From NCBI RefSeq assembly GCF_018413645.1, contig NZ_JAHCDA010000002.1:186001-250000 (forward strand): DNA of 64,000 bases, read 5' to 3'. A program made the position numbers and the translations under genes. The DNA comes from Roseococcus pinisoli. GTDB lineage: Bacteria; Pseudomonadota; Alphaproteobacteria; Acetobacterales; Acetobacteraceae. The notes under the pieces were generated by a model. That model searched no databases. It was given only the letters and a program-made list of their open reading frames with translations, and had not been told where the DNA came from. The first letter of the stretch is position 1; every line of letters starts with the position of its first letter. This document shows, piece by piece, positions 9,416 through 15,857 of the stretch.

Positions 9416-9606
9416 GCGAGGACGACGCCCGGCTGCGCGCCGTGGAGCTTAAGCAGGCCGTGCACGAGGCGCAGTGCCTCGAGCGTCAGCGGCAGATCAA
9501 CTACAAGCTCAACCTCATCATCGCCGGCATGGCGATGCTCCTCGGCGCCGGGATGACCGGCAACTCGGCCCTGGATCTGATCCGCCGCTGGCTCGGCGTT
9601 CTCTGA
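9412..9606 (+). CDS. Small membrane protein, candidate holin
   Basis: 64 aa with ATGA overlap to the previous gene. A charged N-terminal helix of about 30 residues is followed by one hydrophobic helix (LNLIIAGMAMLLGAGM) and a short basic tail. It lies immediately before the endolysin, so a holin or pinholin role is plausible; this is inferred from size, topology and position. Confidence 0.5.
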   Translation: MSEDDARLRAVELKQAVHEAQCLERQRQINYKLNLIIAGMAMLLGAGMTGNSALDLIRRWLGVL

Positions 9607-9659
9607 GCCCCCGCCGCGGGTAGCGGCATCCCACCATCATATAGAGAGAGGAGGCGGCC

Positions 9660-10307
9660 ATGGCCGACCCCACGCTTTCGCGCGGCTATCGCAACCGGAA
9701 CCCCGGGAATATCGACTGGTCTGCCGCCAACAACTGGCAGGGCCAGACAGGCATGGAGCCGGCTCCGGTCGGCGGGCGCGCGCGGTTCGCGACTTTCCAG
9801 TCCCACGAGTACGGCATCCGTGCGCTGGCGATGCTGCTGACCACCTACCAGGACCGGCACGGGCTGCGGACCATCCGCGCGATCGTGTCCCGCTGGGCGC
9901 CGAGCGCGGAGAACCACACGGACGCCTATGCCGGCCGGGTGGCCGATCTCACGGGCTTCGATCCCGATCTGACGACGCTGGACCTGCACACCTATGCGTA
10001 TCTCCGGCCGCTGGTGGAGGCGATCATCACCGTCGAGCTCGGTGGCCAGCCCTATCCCGGATCGGTGATCGACGAGGGCCTGCGCCTGGCTGGCGTGCCG
10101 CGGCCGGTCGAGACGGTGGTTCAGGCTGCCGTGACCCAGACTGGGCAGGGCGCGCTGACGGTGGCCGGCATCGGCGCTGCTGCTGCTGCGATCGCGCCAG
10201 CGCTTCAGGCGATCGGCACCGCCCCGCAGTGGACCGGCGTCGCGGTGGTGGTCGCGGCGCTGGTGCTGGCCCTGGTGCTGGTGCTGCGCGGCCGGAGGGA
10301 TGCGTGA
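9660..10307 (+). CDS. Endolysin (phage P5-like lysozyme-fold protein) with C-terminal membrane anchor
   Basis: 215 aa, with AGGAGG before the ATG. The N-terminal motif RGYRNRNPGNID, followed by RFATFQSHEYGIRALAMLL, is the signature of the family often annotated as structural protein P5 or endolysin, a muralytic lysozyme-like fold. Residues about 160-185 and 190-210 are two hydrophobic stretches ending in basic residues, so the enzyme appears fused to a membrane hairpin. This suggests a membrane-held lysin released or activated by holin action. It heads the lysis cassette. Confidence 0.75.
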   Translation: MADPTLSRGYRNRNPGNIDWSAANNWQGQTGMEPAPVGGRARFATFQSHEYGIRALAMLLTTYQDRHGLRTIRAIVSRWAPSAENHTDAYAGRVADLTGFDPDLTTLDLHTYAYLRPLVEAIITVELGGQPYPGSVIDEGLRLAGVPRPVETVVQAAVTQTGQGALTVAGIGAAAAAIAPALQAIGTAPQWTGVAVVVAALVLALVLVLRGRRDA

Positions 10308-10540
10308 GCCTGCTCCTCGCGCAGCCGTTCGTCCGCAACGTGCTGCTGATCGTGAGCCTGCTGGCGCTCGGGCTCACGGCCGTGTGGTGGCTCCGGCACG
10401 ACGCGGCGCAGGACGCCCGCAACCAGGTGGCCGTCGACGCGGCCCGAACCCAAGAGAGGATCAGGACCGATGCGGACAATGCTGCCCGCGCTGCTGAGCG
10501 CGCTGGCGCTACTGACCTCCTGCGCGGCGGTCGTTTCTGA
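10304..10540 (+). CDS. Rz-type inner-membrane spanin (i-spanin)
   Basis: 78 aa from a GTG that overlaps the endolysin stop (GTGA). There is one N-terminal transmembrane helix (VLLIVSLLALGLTAVWWL) and then a charged, Ala/Arg-rich helical periplasmic part, the topology of an i-spanin. The next lipoprotein gene starts inside this reading frame in another phase, the classical overlapping Rz/Rz1 layout. The pair would fuse inner and outer membranes at the end of lysis. Confidence 0.65.
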   Translation: MSLLLAQPFVRNVLLIVSLLALGLTAVWWLRHDAAQDARNQVAVDAARTQERIRTDADNAARAAERAGATDLLRGGRF

Positions 10541-10682
10541 CCGGCCGTGCCCGAGGGTGACGGAGTTCCCGGCCGCGCTGCAGGCCAAGGCGGCGCTCGA
10601 GCTGGATGCCGCGCCGGCGCTGAAACAGATGCTCGACGGGATGGGCGCGGACAGGGCGTTCAATCGCGCGGTGTGCGGGTGA
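10470..10682 (+). CDS. Rz1-type outer-membrane spanin lipoprotein (o-spanin)
   Basis: 70 aa. A signal peptide ends in a lipobox (Leu-Thr-Ser-Cys, cysteine near residue 18). The start lies within the Rz-like gene in a different frame and the end is 142 bases beyond it. The small size, lipid anchor and partial embedding make it a good Rz1 counterpart. It is the last plus-strand gene of the lysis cassette. Confidence 0.65.
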   Translation: MRTMLPALLSALALLTSCAAVVSDRPCPRVTEFPAALQAKAALELDAAPALKQMLDGMGADRAFNRAVCG

Positions 10683-10805
10683 GGGTTGGGAAATATCGAT
10701 CAGGAATTTCGTGCCGAAAAATGCCGGAAATTCCGAACCGAATTTTCGAACGAATTTTCGTCGATAAAGCGGTTGACGAAAACCAACTTGTAGGCGGATA
10801 AGGTG

Positions 10806-10833
10806 AAGGCGGCTGATCGAAACCAGCCGCCTT
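10806..10833. terminator. Hairpin after the lysis cassette
   Basis: Perfect 10-bp stem (AAGGCGGCTG / CAGCCGCCTT) with an 8-base loop. It lies between the plus-strand lysis genes and a convergent minus-strand small gene. There is no long T run, so intrinsic termination is possible but not certain. Confidence 0.45.
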
Positions 10834-10858
10834 CGGATCGATCAAGCTAGGCGGGAAC

Positions 10859-10969
10859 CTACTTCTTGATCGTCTGCACGATGTGTGTCGATGGCTTGCT
10901 AATTGCCACCTTCACCGGCGTGAACTGACCATTTCCGGCATTTCGGCCGATCTTGATAGTCTTAGCCAT
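10859..10969 (-). CDS. 36-aa basic small protein, conserved phage type
   Basis: A short gene with ATG at 10969, AAGGA at good spacing upstream, and stop TAG at 10861-10859. The product begins MAKTIKIGRNAGNG and ends in VQTIKK: small, very basic and Gly/Thr-rich. I recall similar small proteins of the MAK-T-KIGR-AG type from proteobacterial phages and plasmids, with no known function. It is convergent with the lysis cassette and isolated, as for a separately expressed accessory gene. Confidence 0.6.
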   Translation of the reverse strand: MAKTIKIGRNAGNGQFTPVKVAISKPSTHIVQTIKK

Positions 10970-11263
10970 CTGAGTATTCCTTCTTCTCAGGGGCAGTCGC
11001 CGGGATTGACGGCTGCCCCTCAGGAGAGGTGCCCAGATGCACCGCTCGGAATAGGGGCAATGCCCGATTCCGTCGAATCCTTTTTCGTCTCAAAGTTGAA
11101 ATTTTGGGCCGACTTGGCGAAGTCCTTGAGCGGGCAGTTTGCGCTTGATCCGCGGATTCGCAGGCCGCTAGACTCCCCTGGTTCGCTGAGATGACACGTC
11201 ATCCAAGCCCAGGAGGATGTCATGTGACCCACCGGGACTACCTCACAAGCTGTTAGGCAGCCC

Positions 11264-11296
11264 AGCCCGGCCGGGGAGACCCGCGCCGGGCTTTTT
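11264..11296 (+). terminator. Intrinsic terminator
   Basis: The stem AGCCCGGC / GCCGGGCT with a 13-base loop is followed by a run of five T residues, a standard rho-independent terminator on the plus strand. It follows a Shine-Dalgarno-like site and a start-stop pair, so it may end a short leader transcript. Confidence 0.65.
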
Positions 11297-11420
11297 CGTT
11301 CTTGCCCCGCTAATCCGGCGCCCCGTAGAATCCCTCGCCCGCCGCTCTGCTTCGGCACCGGCATTCGAGACTGCGCCAGTAAGGGTGGATCAGCATGTCG
11401 CCCTGACCCGCAGCACAGAG

Positions 11421-11452
11421 CGCCCGCCCTCCTCGCGAGGGCGGGCGTTTTT
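11421..11452 (+). terminator. Strong intrinsic terminator
   Basis: A perfect 11-bp GC stem (CGCCCGCCCTC / GAGGGCGGGCG) with a five-base loop, followed by five T residues. It insulates the cargo gene at 11537 from upstream phage transcription. Confidence 0.75.
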
Positions 11453-11536
11453 GCGTTTGGGGCGCAGGCGCAGCATGACCCTCCAAACGTCGTATTGATG
11501 CGGAATAAGTTCCGACGGTAGGAAGCCCAGGACGAC

Positions 11537-12094
11537 TTGCCATTTCGGGAGCCTCCTTTGCCAATTGATGCATGGCACTTTGCAGACGCTTACACCTTAG
11601 ACCGGGCGCGCCTGAACAAGGGTTTCTTCCAGTCTGTTTCAGCTAAGCTACCGGGAGAACTGAACTGTTGGACGATCAGCAGCAAGCATTTCGCTGATGC
11701 GCAATACGGAGCCAACGGTATGCTCTTCAAAGTGTTCAATTCGCACGCTAACAGGATCGAAATCTTTGAGTTGATCCGGAAGGAGGTCGCCCCCACCGCT
11801 CCTTCGCGCAACGATTGCTTCTTCGCCTTCGCGTCGCGAGCCGACGCCGTCGTGGCCCAATCGTCGTGGCAGAGCTTCGGCGGCCTAAGGTTGGAGCAGG
11901 TCCAGATCCAAGACGACGCTAACGTCTTCCTCGGTGATGCGGACTTGTACACCAACGCCGGCACCGCCGGGCTCTGGGTCCGCGACGCTGCCTATCGCTT
12001 TTGGCTCGGGCGCCGGTCCGCGAACCCAAAGATGGAATACCTTGTCGGCGGCACTGTCTATTTCCCAAACTGGGAGAGCTTTCCCGCGGTCTGA
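11537..12094 (+). CDS. Hypothetical cargo protein
   Basis: 185 aa. An in-frame stop at 11519-11521 limits the start, and TTG at 11537, preceded by AGGA, is the best candidate. The protein is rich in Phe, Trp and Ala with regular alternation and no signal peptide or membrane helix. I do not recognise the family. Lower GC than its neighbours and isolation behind two terminators suggest an accessory gene carried by the prophage. Confidence 0.55.
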   Translation: MPFREPPLPIDAWHFADAYTLDRARLNKGFFQSVSAKLPGELNCWTISSKHFADAQYGANGMLFKVFNSHANRIEIFELIRKEVAPTAPSRNDCFFAFASRADAVVAQSSWQSFGGLRLEQVQIQDDANVFLGDADLYTNAGTAGLWVRDAAYRFWLGRRSANPKMEYLVGGTVYFPNWESFPAV

Positions 12095-12203
12095 GATGTG
12101 GTGCCAGGCCTCGTCCTCAACCTCGGTGCGCAGCTTGCGGATCAGCTCGTCAATGGCGGCCTCCTGGCGGCGAATGCAAGCGGCGGGGGGAGGGCGCCGG
12201 TTG

Positions 12204-12440
12204 CTACGGCTTGGGCGGCCCTGGAGGCGAGCAGATGCGGGCGTGGAAGTGCGCCCGGTCCCCGGTGACGAGATCGGCGAACGCGTCGATCGCGTGCATG
12301 ACATCCGTGACGGCCTTGGCGTGAGGGCCGAGGATAGGGAGATCCGCCAGAAGCAGCGCGCACCGGTGGCGCGTCCGGCCGAACTCCTCAAGAGCGGCGG
12401 CGATCTGGGCGGCGGAGACCTTACGCTTGCGGACGACCAC
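12204..12440 (-). CDS. Small helical protein, hypothetical
   Basis: 78 aa starting four bases after the upstream minus-strand gene, so the two are probably co-transcribed. The N-terminus is basic and the remainder is predicted to be alpha-helical. No domain recognised. It is probably an early or cargo gene of one of the two flanking phage elements. Confidence 0.4.
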   Translation of the reverse strand: MVVRKRKVSAAQIAAALEEFGRTRHRCALLLADLPILGPHAKAVTDVMHAIDAFADLVTGDRAHFHARICSPPGPPKP

Positions 12441-12443
12441 GCC

Positions 12444-12746
12444 CTACCTCCCGGCACGATCGCGAATGGCCTCTGGCAACACCAGCTCGGTGGTCCATGA
12501 GTTTTCGACCGCGCCGTAATCGTATGTGACATCCATCCGGGCCTCCCTCGCGCCGCAGCAGATACAGACCGAGCGCCCCTGCAGCTCCCATAGCCGCGTA
12601 TCCGCCGCCAGGCGGTGGGTCCGCTCCCATAGGCTGACCAGACCCTGCCGCCCGTGCTGGCAGTTGCCGCAGCGGACCGTGAGGATCGCGCCTCGCACAT
12701 GCCAGAGAGGATCGGCCGGCCGTGGCCTGCCCATGTTCGCCGCCAT
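12444..12746 (-). CDS. Small zinc-ribbon-like protein, hypothetical
   Basis: 100 aa containing two cysteine pairs (RCGNCQ near residue 26 and VCICCG near residue 60) with the spacing of a treble-clef or zinc-ribbon fold. This implies a metal-stabilised nucleic-acid or protein-binding module. Similar small CxxC...CxxC proteins are common in phage early regions. The gene lies 160 bp upstream of tRNA-Thr on the opposite strand. The exact start among several Met codons is uncertain. Confidence 0.5.
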   Translation of the reverse strand: MAANMGRPRPADPLWHVRGAILTVRCGNCQHGRQGLVSLWERTHRLAADTRLWELQGRSVCICCGAREARMDVTYDYGAVENSWTTELVLPEAIRDRAGR

Positions 12747-12904
12747 GGGGTGATCATGGAGTGAGAACGGATGGGGAACAAGGCAGAAAGGGCGTTGTCA
12801 CTGTGGTGTCAGCCGCCATGACCTGTTCTCTCCACGTTCGTCATTTTCTGTCATGGGGAGGGCTTGCGGCACTTGGAGCATAAAGCTAGGTAGCCCCTCG
12901 AAAA

Positions 12905-12979
<75 letters not shown>

Positions 12980-13037
12980 TGCTATGCCCTTGACATGGCT
13001 GGGATTTCAGGAAAATCAGGACCTTGCTGCGCCCCAC

Positions 13038-13058
13038 CGGTACAAAGGGGCGGTATAA
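13038..13058 (+). repeat. Integrase arm-type site, left
   Basis: CGGTACAA-5 bp-CGGTATAA, tandem 8-bp repeats with a 13-bp period, 57 bp inside the left core and directly before the integrase gene. A nearly identical pair in the same orientation lies 61 bp inside the right core. Paired arm sites like these normally bind the integrase N-terminal domain or excisionase. Confidence 0.65.
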
Positions 13059-13070
13059 ATGGTCCTCGCA

Positions 13071-14588
13071 ATGACACGTCCAACATTAGGCCCAGACGGC
13101 ATTTACCGCGTGGTAAAGGTCGTGCCGGAAAAGCTGCGTCCGATCATGGGGAAGGGCGCGCTCAAGCGCAGCCTCAGGACGCGGGACCCCGCGGAGGCGA
13201 AGCGGCTGGCGCCTCCCGTCATCGCGGAGTTTGACGCCCGTGTTGCCGCTGCGTGGGCGCAGCACCGGGGCGCGACCGTCCGCCTCAGTGCCCGTGATGT
13301 CGCTGCCATCGTGGGCGACTGGTACCGCCGCGAGGCTGCGAAGGTGGAGGAGGAACCCGGTGATCCTCGTCGCCGGGACGCCGAAGCGGATATTGTGGCG
13401 AATGATCGGGTTGATCCCGAGGATGGAACGGTCAGCGCCACCGCCGAGGACATGGAGGCCGCCTCAATCCTGCTGGAGGAGAAGGGCCTTGCTGCCGACC
13501 GCGTGACCCGTCGAAAGACTGCGGAGGCCATAGCGCGCGCTCGCATGGACCTCTCAGGACTCGCCCTGCGGCGTGCATCGGGGGATTGGTCCGCCGATCC
13601 AGTCGCGGCGACGTTCCCCGCCTTCATCATGGCGCCCAAGCGCGAGGAGCGCCTCCCTGCGGAAGACCTCCTAAAAGCCTGGGCGGCTGAGAGGACCCCT
13701 GCCGCCGCCACGCGGGTAAAGTACGCCCGTTCTTTCGCTCATGTTGCCCGCATCCTCGGCTTCGACGATGTCCGTCGAATCACCGCAGACGGCGTCGTCG
13801 AGTTCAAGCGGCAGAGGCTTGCGGATGGGGTCGACCCTGGGACCGTCGCAGACGACGTGCTGGCGTGTGGCGCGGTGTGCCGGTGGGCAGCGACCAATCG
13901 GCTGCTGCCCCTCAATCCATTCGCGGGGCTCGCTCCAAAAGTGGTTCGTCGCGGACCTGCGCCGGTCGATCCGTATAGCGACGACGAGGCAAAACGCATC
14001 CTGATCGCCGCCCGAGGGGAAGCCGGTTGGCTTCGTTGGGCGCCGTGGCTTCTCTGTTTCACGGGCGCCCGCGTGAGCGAGTTCGCAGAGATGCGACGGG
14101 GCCATGTGCGGCAGGATGGGGGCGTGTGGATTTTCGACATGATCCCGACCGAGCAGCGTGAAGGGAAGAACGCGACCTTCCAACGCATGATCCCGCTGCA
14201 TCCCGCGATCATCGCAGAAGGCTTTCTCGAATACCTTACGGCGTTCCCGAAGGACCCGGCGAAGCCTCTGTTCCCCGATCTCGCCCCTGACCCACGCGGC
14301 GGGCGCGTTACCCCTGCGATCTCCAAAATGGGCCGGTGGCTGCGCGGCACGGTTAAAATCATCGATGCCAAGAAGGCTCCGAACCATTCATGGCGCCACC
14401 GCATGGAAGATGAATTACGGAAGGTTCGCGCGTTGCCTGAGGTCCAGGACGCCATTACCGGGCGGCACAACCCGAGGAACGCGGGCGCTGGCTATGGCAA
14501 GGGCTTCCGGGGAATGCCCGTCGAAGTCCTGAAGGACCTCGGGCGGGTTCCTTCGCCCCTGGACAGTGGGAATGACGTTCCGGCCTAG
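13071..14588 (+). CDS. int: Tyrosine recombinase (phage integrase)
   Basis: 505 aa from the ATG at 13071. This start (MTRPT...) is preferred over the ATG at 13059 because the decayed homologue at 31634 begins the same way. An N-terminal DUF6538-like arm domain (GPDGIYRVVKVVPEKLR) is followed by a core-binding region and a C-terminal catalytic domain. The catalytic domain shows Arg in TGARVSE, His-x-x-Arg in HSWRHR, the second His in GRHN and the Tyr in GAGYG. It is transcribed away from the tRNA and should mediate integration and excision at the 26-bp cores. Confidence 0.93.
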   Translation: MTRPTLGPDGIYRVVKVVPEKLRPIMGKGALKRSLRTRDPAEAKRLAPPVIAEFDARVAAAWAQHRGATVRLSARDVAAIVGDWYRREAAKVEEEPGDPRRRDAEADIVANDRVDPEDGTVSATAEDMEAASILLEEKGLAADRVTRRKTAEAIARARMDLSGLALRRASGDWSADPVAATFPAFIMAPKREERLPAEDLLKAWAAERTPAAATRVKYARSFAHVARILGFDDVRRITADGVVEFKRQRLADGVDPGTVADDVLACGAVCRWAATNRLLPLNPFAGLAPKVVRRGPAPVDPYSDDEAKRILIAARGEAGWLRWAPWLLCFTGARVSEFAEMRRGHVRQDGGVWIFDMIPTEQREGKNATFQRMIPLHPAIIAEGFLEYLTAFPKDPAKPLFPDLAPDPRGGRVTPAISKMGRWLRGTVKIIDAKKAPNHSWRHRMEDELRKVRALPEVQDAITGRHNPRNAGAGYGKGFRGMPVEVLKDLGRVPSPLDSGNDVPA

Positions 14589-14998
14589 CCAGAGCATCCG
14601 GCGGCCGGCTCTACATTCCCGCACCCCGCCGCCTTCCGCGTGCCGACGGGCGGGGGTGCAGGGAGAACAGCAGAACGCGCATATTGGGCGAGAAACGCTC
14701 GCACGTCCCCAGGATCACCGCTGGGCGGCTCCGGTGTGGCCACGGACTCCACCGCCGGCACATGCCATTGCGCCAACTCCCCGGCCTCGGCGACGCGCCG
14801 TGCGATCTCCAGTGAGAGCGCCACTGCCGTCTGCGGCTCAAGGAACGCCTCGCCGCTCGCGTCGGGGACCAGTGCTGCGAGGCGCGTGACATTCTCCTGA
14901 TCTCGACGGCTGAGCGTCACGCCCGCCAGCCGGGTCAAGACCGTGCCGGGCGGGCGAGAGGATATCGGTTTGGGTGCGCGGCGCTTCGGGCGGGCCAT
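14585..14998 (-). CDS. Small phage-like protein, hypothetical
   Basis: 137 aa. The ATG at 14998 has GGAGG upstream and lies two bases beyond the preceding stop (15001). The N-terminus is basic (MARPKRRAPK); the middle (LTRLAGVTLSRRDQENVTRLAALVPD) is helical and is followed by a Pro-rich tail. It may be a DNA-binding or virion-associated accessory protein. It is the last gene of the long minus-strand operon and overlaps the 3' end of the integrase gene by four bases. Confidence 0.55.
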   Translation of the reverse strand: MARPKRRAPKPISSRPPGTVLTRLAGVTLSRRDQENVTRLAALVPDASGEAFLEPQTAVALSLEIARRVAEAGELAQWHVPAVESVATPEPPSGDPGDVRAFLAQYARSAVLPAPPPVGTRKAAGCGNVEPAAGCSG

Positions 14999-15000
14999 GC

Positions 15001-15306
15001 TCAGTCCTCCCACGGCGCGCGGCCCGCGACTTCGGGCGGCGGAGGAAGTTCCGCCTGTTCCTCCGCTTCGCCCTTCATCCGTCGCTCCATCCACTGGACG
15101 CCCCTGCGATACGTGATGGCGCCTGACGTGACCGCATCGGCCATCATGCCGATAGCGAGCCACGCCACGGCCTCGGGCGACAGCGGCGGATTGCCCGACT
15201 TCGGATCGTGGAGCTTCCGCGCGATCATCTGCGCGGCCTCCTGAATGCCCCAGTGCAGCGAAATGGTGATGTCGGGAACCTTGGGGCCAGTGGGTAGGAA
15301 GGACAT
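15001..15306 (-). CDS. Small protein, paralogue of the upstream gene
   Basis: 101 aa, with GGAG before the ATG. Its central part (ISLHWGIQEAAQMIAR...LSPEAVAWLAIGMMADAV...WMERRM) aligns along its length with the product of 15478-15774 (IPLHSGFEAAALRIAQ...LTVETVAGLAIALLDGAV...WMARQL). The two genes are a tandem duplication that has diverged strongly. Function unknown; both lie directly downstream of the internal virion protein genes. Confidence 0.55.
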   Translation of the reverse strand: MSFLPTGPKVPDITISLHWGIQEAAQMIARKLHDPKSGNPPLSPEAVAWLAIGMMADAVTSGAITYRRGVQWMERRMKGEAEEQAELPPPPEVAGRAPWED

Positions 15307-15477
15307 GATGGGTTCTCCTCTTGAATGCTGGTGATGCGGGCCGGACCCAGCATCCGGCCCGGGGGAACTATCGGAGGACGGCTCGGCGAAGCGCTCCGAA
15401 ACGGGCCGTCTCCCGCCCGAAGCGCCGCCCGGTAGAAGGGGAGCCCGCAGCGCTAAAACGTCGCGGGCGCCCAAACG

Positions 15478-15774
15478 TCAGCCCTCCCGAGGCGCCAGGT
15501 GTGAGGTACCCTCCGCGTTCGCGGGTTCCGATACTGGTTCCCGCAACTGGCGAGCCATCCAGTTTTCGATGTCGAGCGCCTGGGTCGCTCCCGCAGCGAC
15601 CGCCCCATCGAGCAAGGCAATGGCGAGCCCCGCAACGGTCTCAACCGTCAGATGCGGCTTGCCGGTCTGGTGGTGCGGGAACGCCTGGGCGATCCGCAGC
15701 GCCGCCGCCTCGAACCCGGAATGCAGCGGAATGAGGATAGGGGGCGCGGCGGATGTGATCTGAGGAATGGTCAT
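15478..15774 (-). CDS. Small protein, paralogue of the downstream gene
   Basis: 98 aa. It shares the pattern LHxGxxxAAxxIA...GxPxLxxExVAxLAI with the 101-aa product of 15001-15306. Acidic/neutral, with no signal peptide. It is separated from that gene by about 170 bp of hairpin-rich DNA. Being duplicated next to virion genes, it may be a virion-associated or scaffolding-type subunit; this is a guess from position. Confidence 0.5.
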   Translation of the reverse strand: MTIPQITSAAPPILIPLHSGFEAAALRIAQAFPHHQTGKPHLTVETVAGLAIALLDGAVAAGATQALDIENWMARQLREPVSEPANAEGTSHLAPREG

Positions 15775-15857
15775 CTTATGGGAGTCCTTATGATGGCTTG
15801 GGGCCGAGCACCGAGCCCGGTCGGTTTGTAAAGAGAGAGGCCACGCCCTCCCGGCGC

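Larger units (their letters stand above)
10970..11536. other. Intergenic region with hairpins, no convincing gene
   Basis: Between the 36-aa gene and the next plus-strand gene lie a GGGGCAG/CTGCCCC hairpin (10990-11019), a small GATGAC-AC-GTCATC inverted repeat near 11190-11205, an AGGAGG-like site followed by ATG-TGA near 11213-11227, and two intrinsic terminators listed separately. Longer reading frames crossing it run straight through the terminators and look non-coding. Confidence 0.5.
1..12094 (+). mobile_element. Prophage late region (podovirus-like), right part only
   Basis: A co-oriented run of tightly overlapping genes encodes virion proteins, a tail fibre, a spike-like protein and a lysis cassette. 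This is the order expected at the end of a podovirus late operon. Its left end lies outside the window. The right limit is placed after the last plus-strand cargo gene; two small minus-strand genes at 12.2-12.75 kb may also belong to it. I found no copy of the tRNA-Thr attachment repeat inside this region, so its integration site is unknown. It appears distinct from the element that starts inside the tRNA. Confidence 0.8.

Noticed and set aside
11217-11498. 93-codon plus-strand frame between lysis and cargo genes
   Set aside because: It runs through two strong intrinsic terminators and has no protein-like pattern.
11885-12781. Minus-strand frame containing a plausible helical stretch (AAIDELIRKLRTEVEDEAW) around 12080-12180
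   Set aside because: No usable start codon (only ATT after an AGGAGG-like site), and most of the frame lies antisense to the 11537-12094 gene; may deserve a look, but it cannot be supported.
1-12900. Attachment-site copy for the left prophage
   Set aside because: I looked for another copy of the tRNA-Thr 3' end and for a second integrase in this part and saw none; the left end is outside the window.
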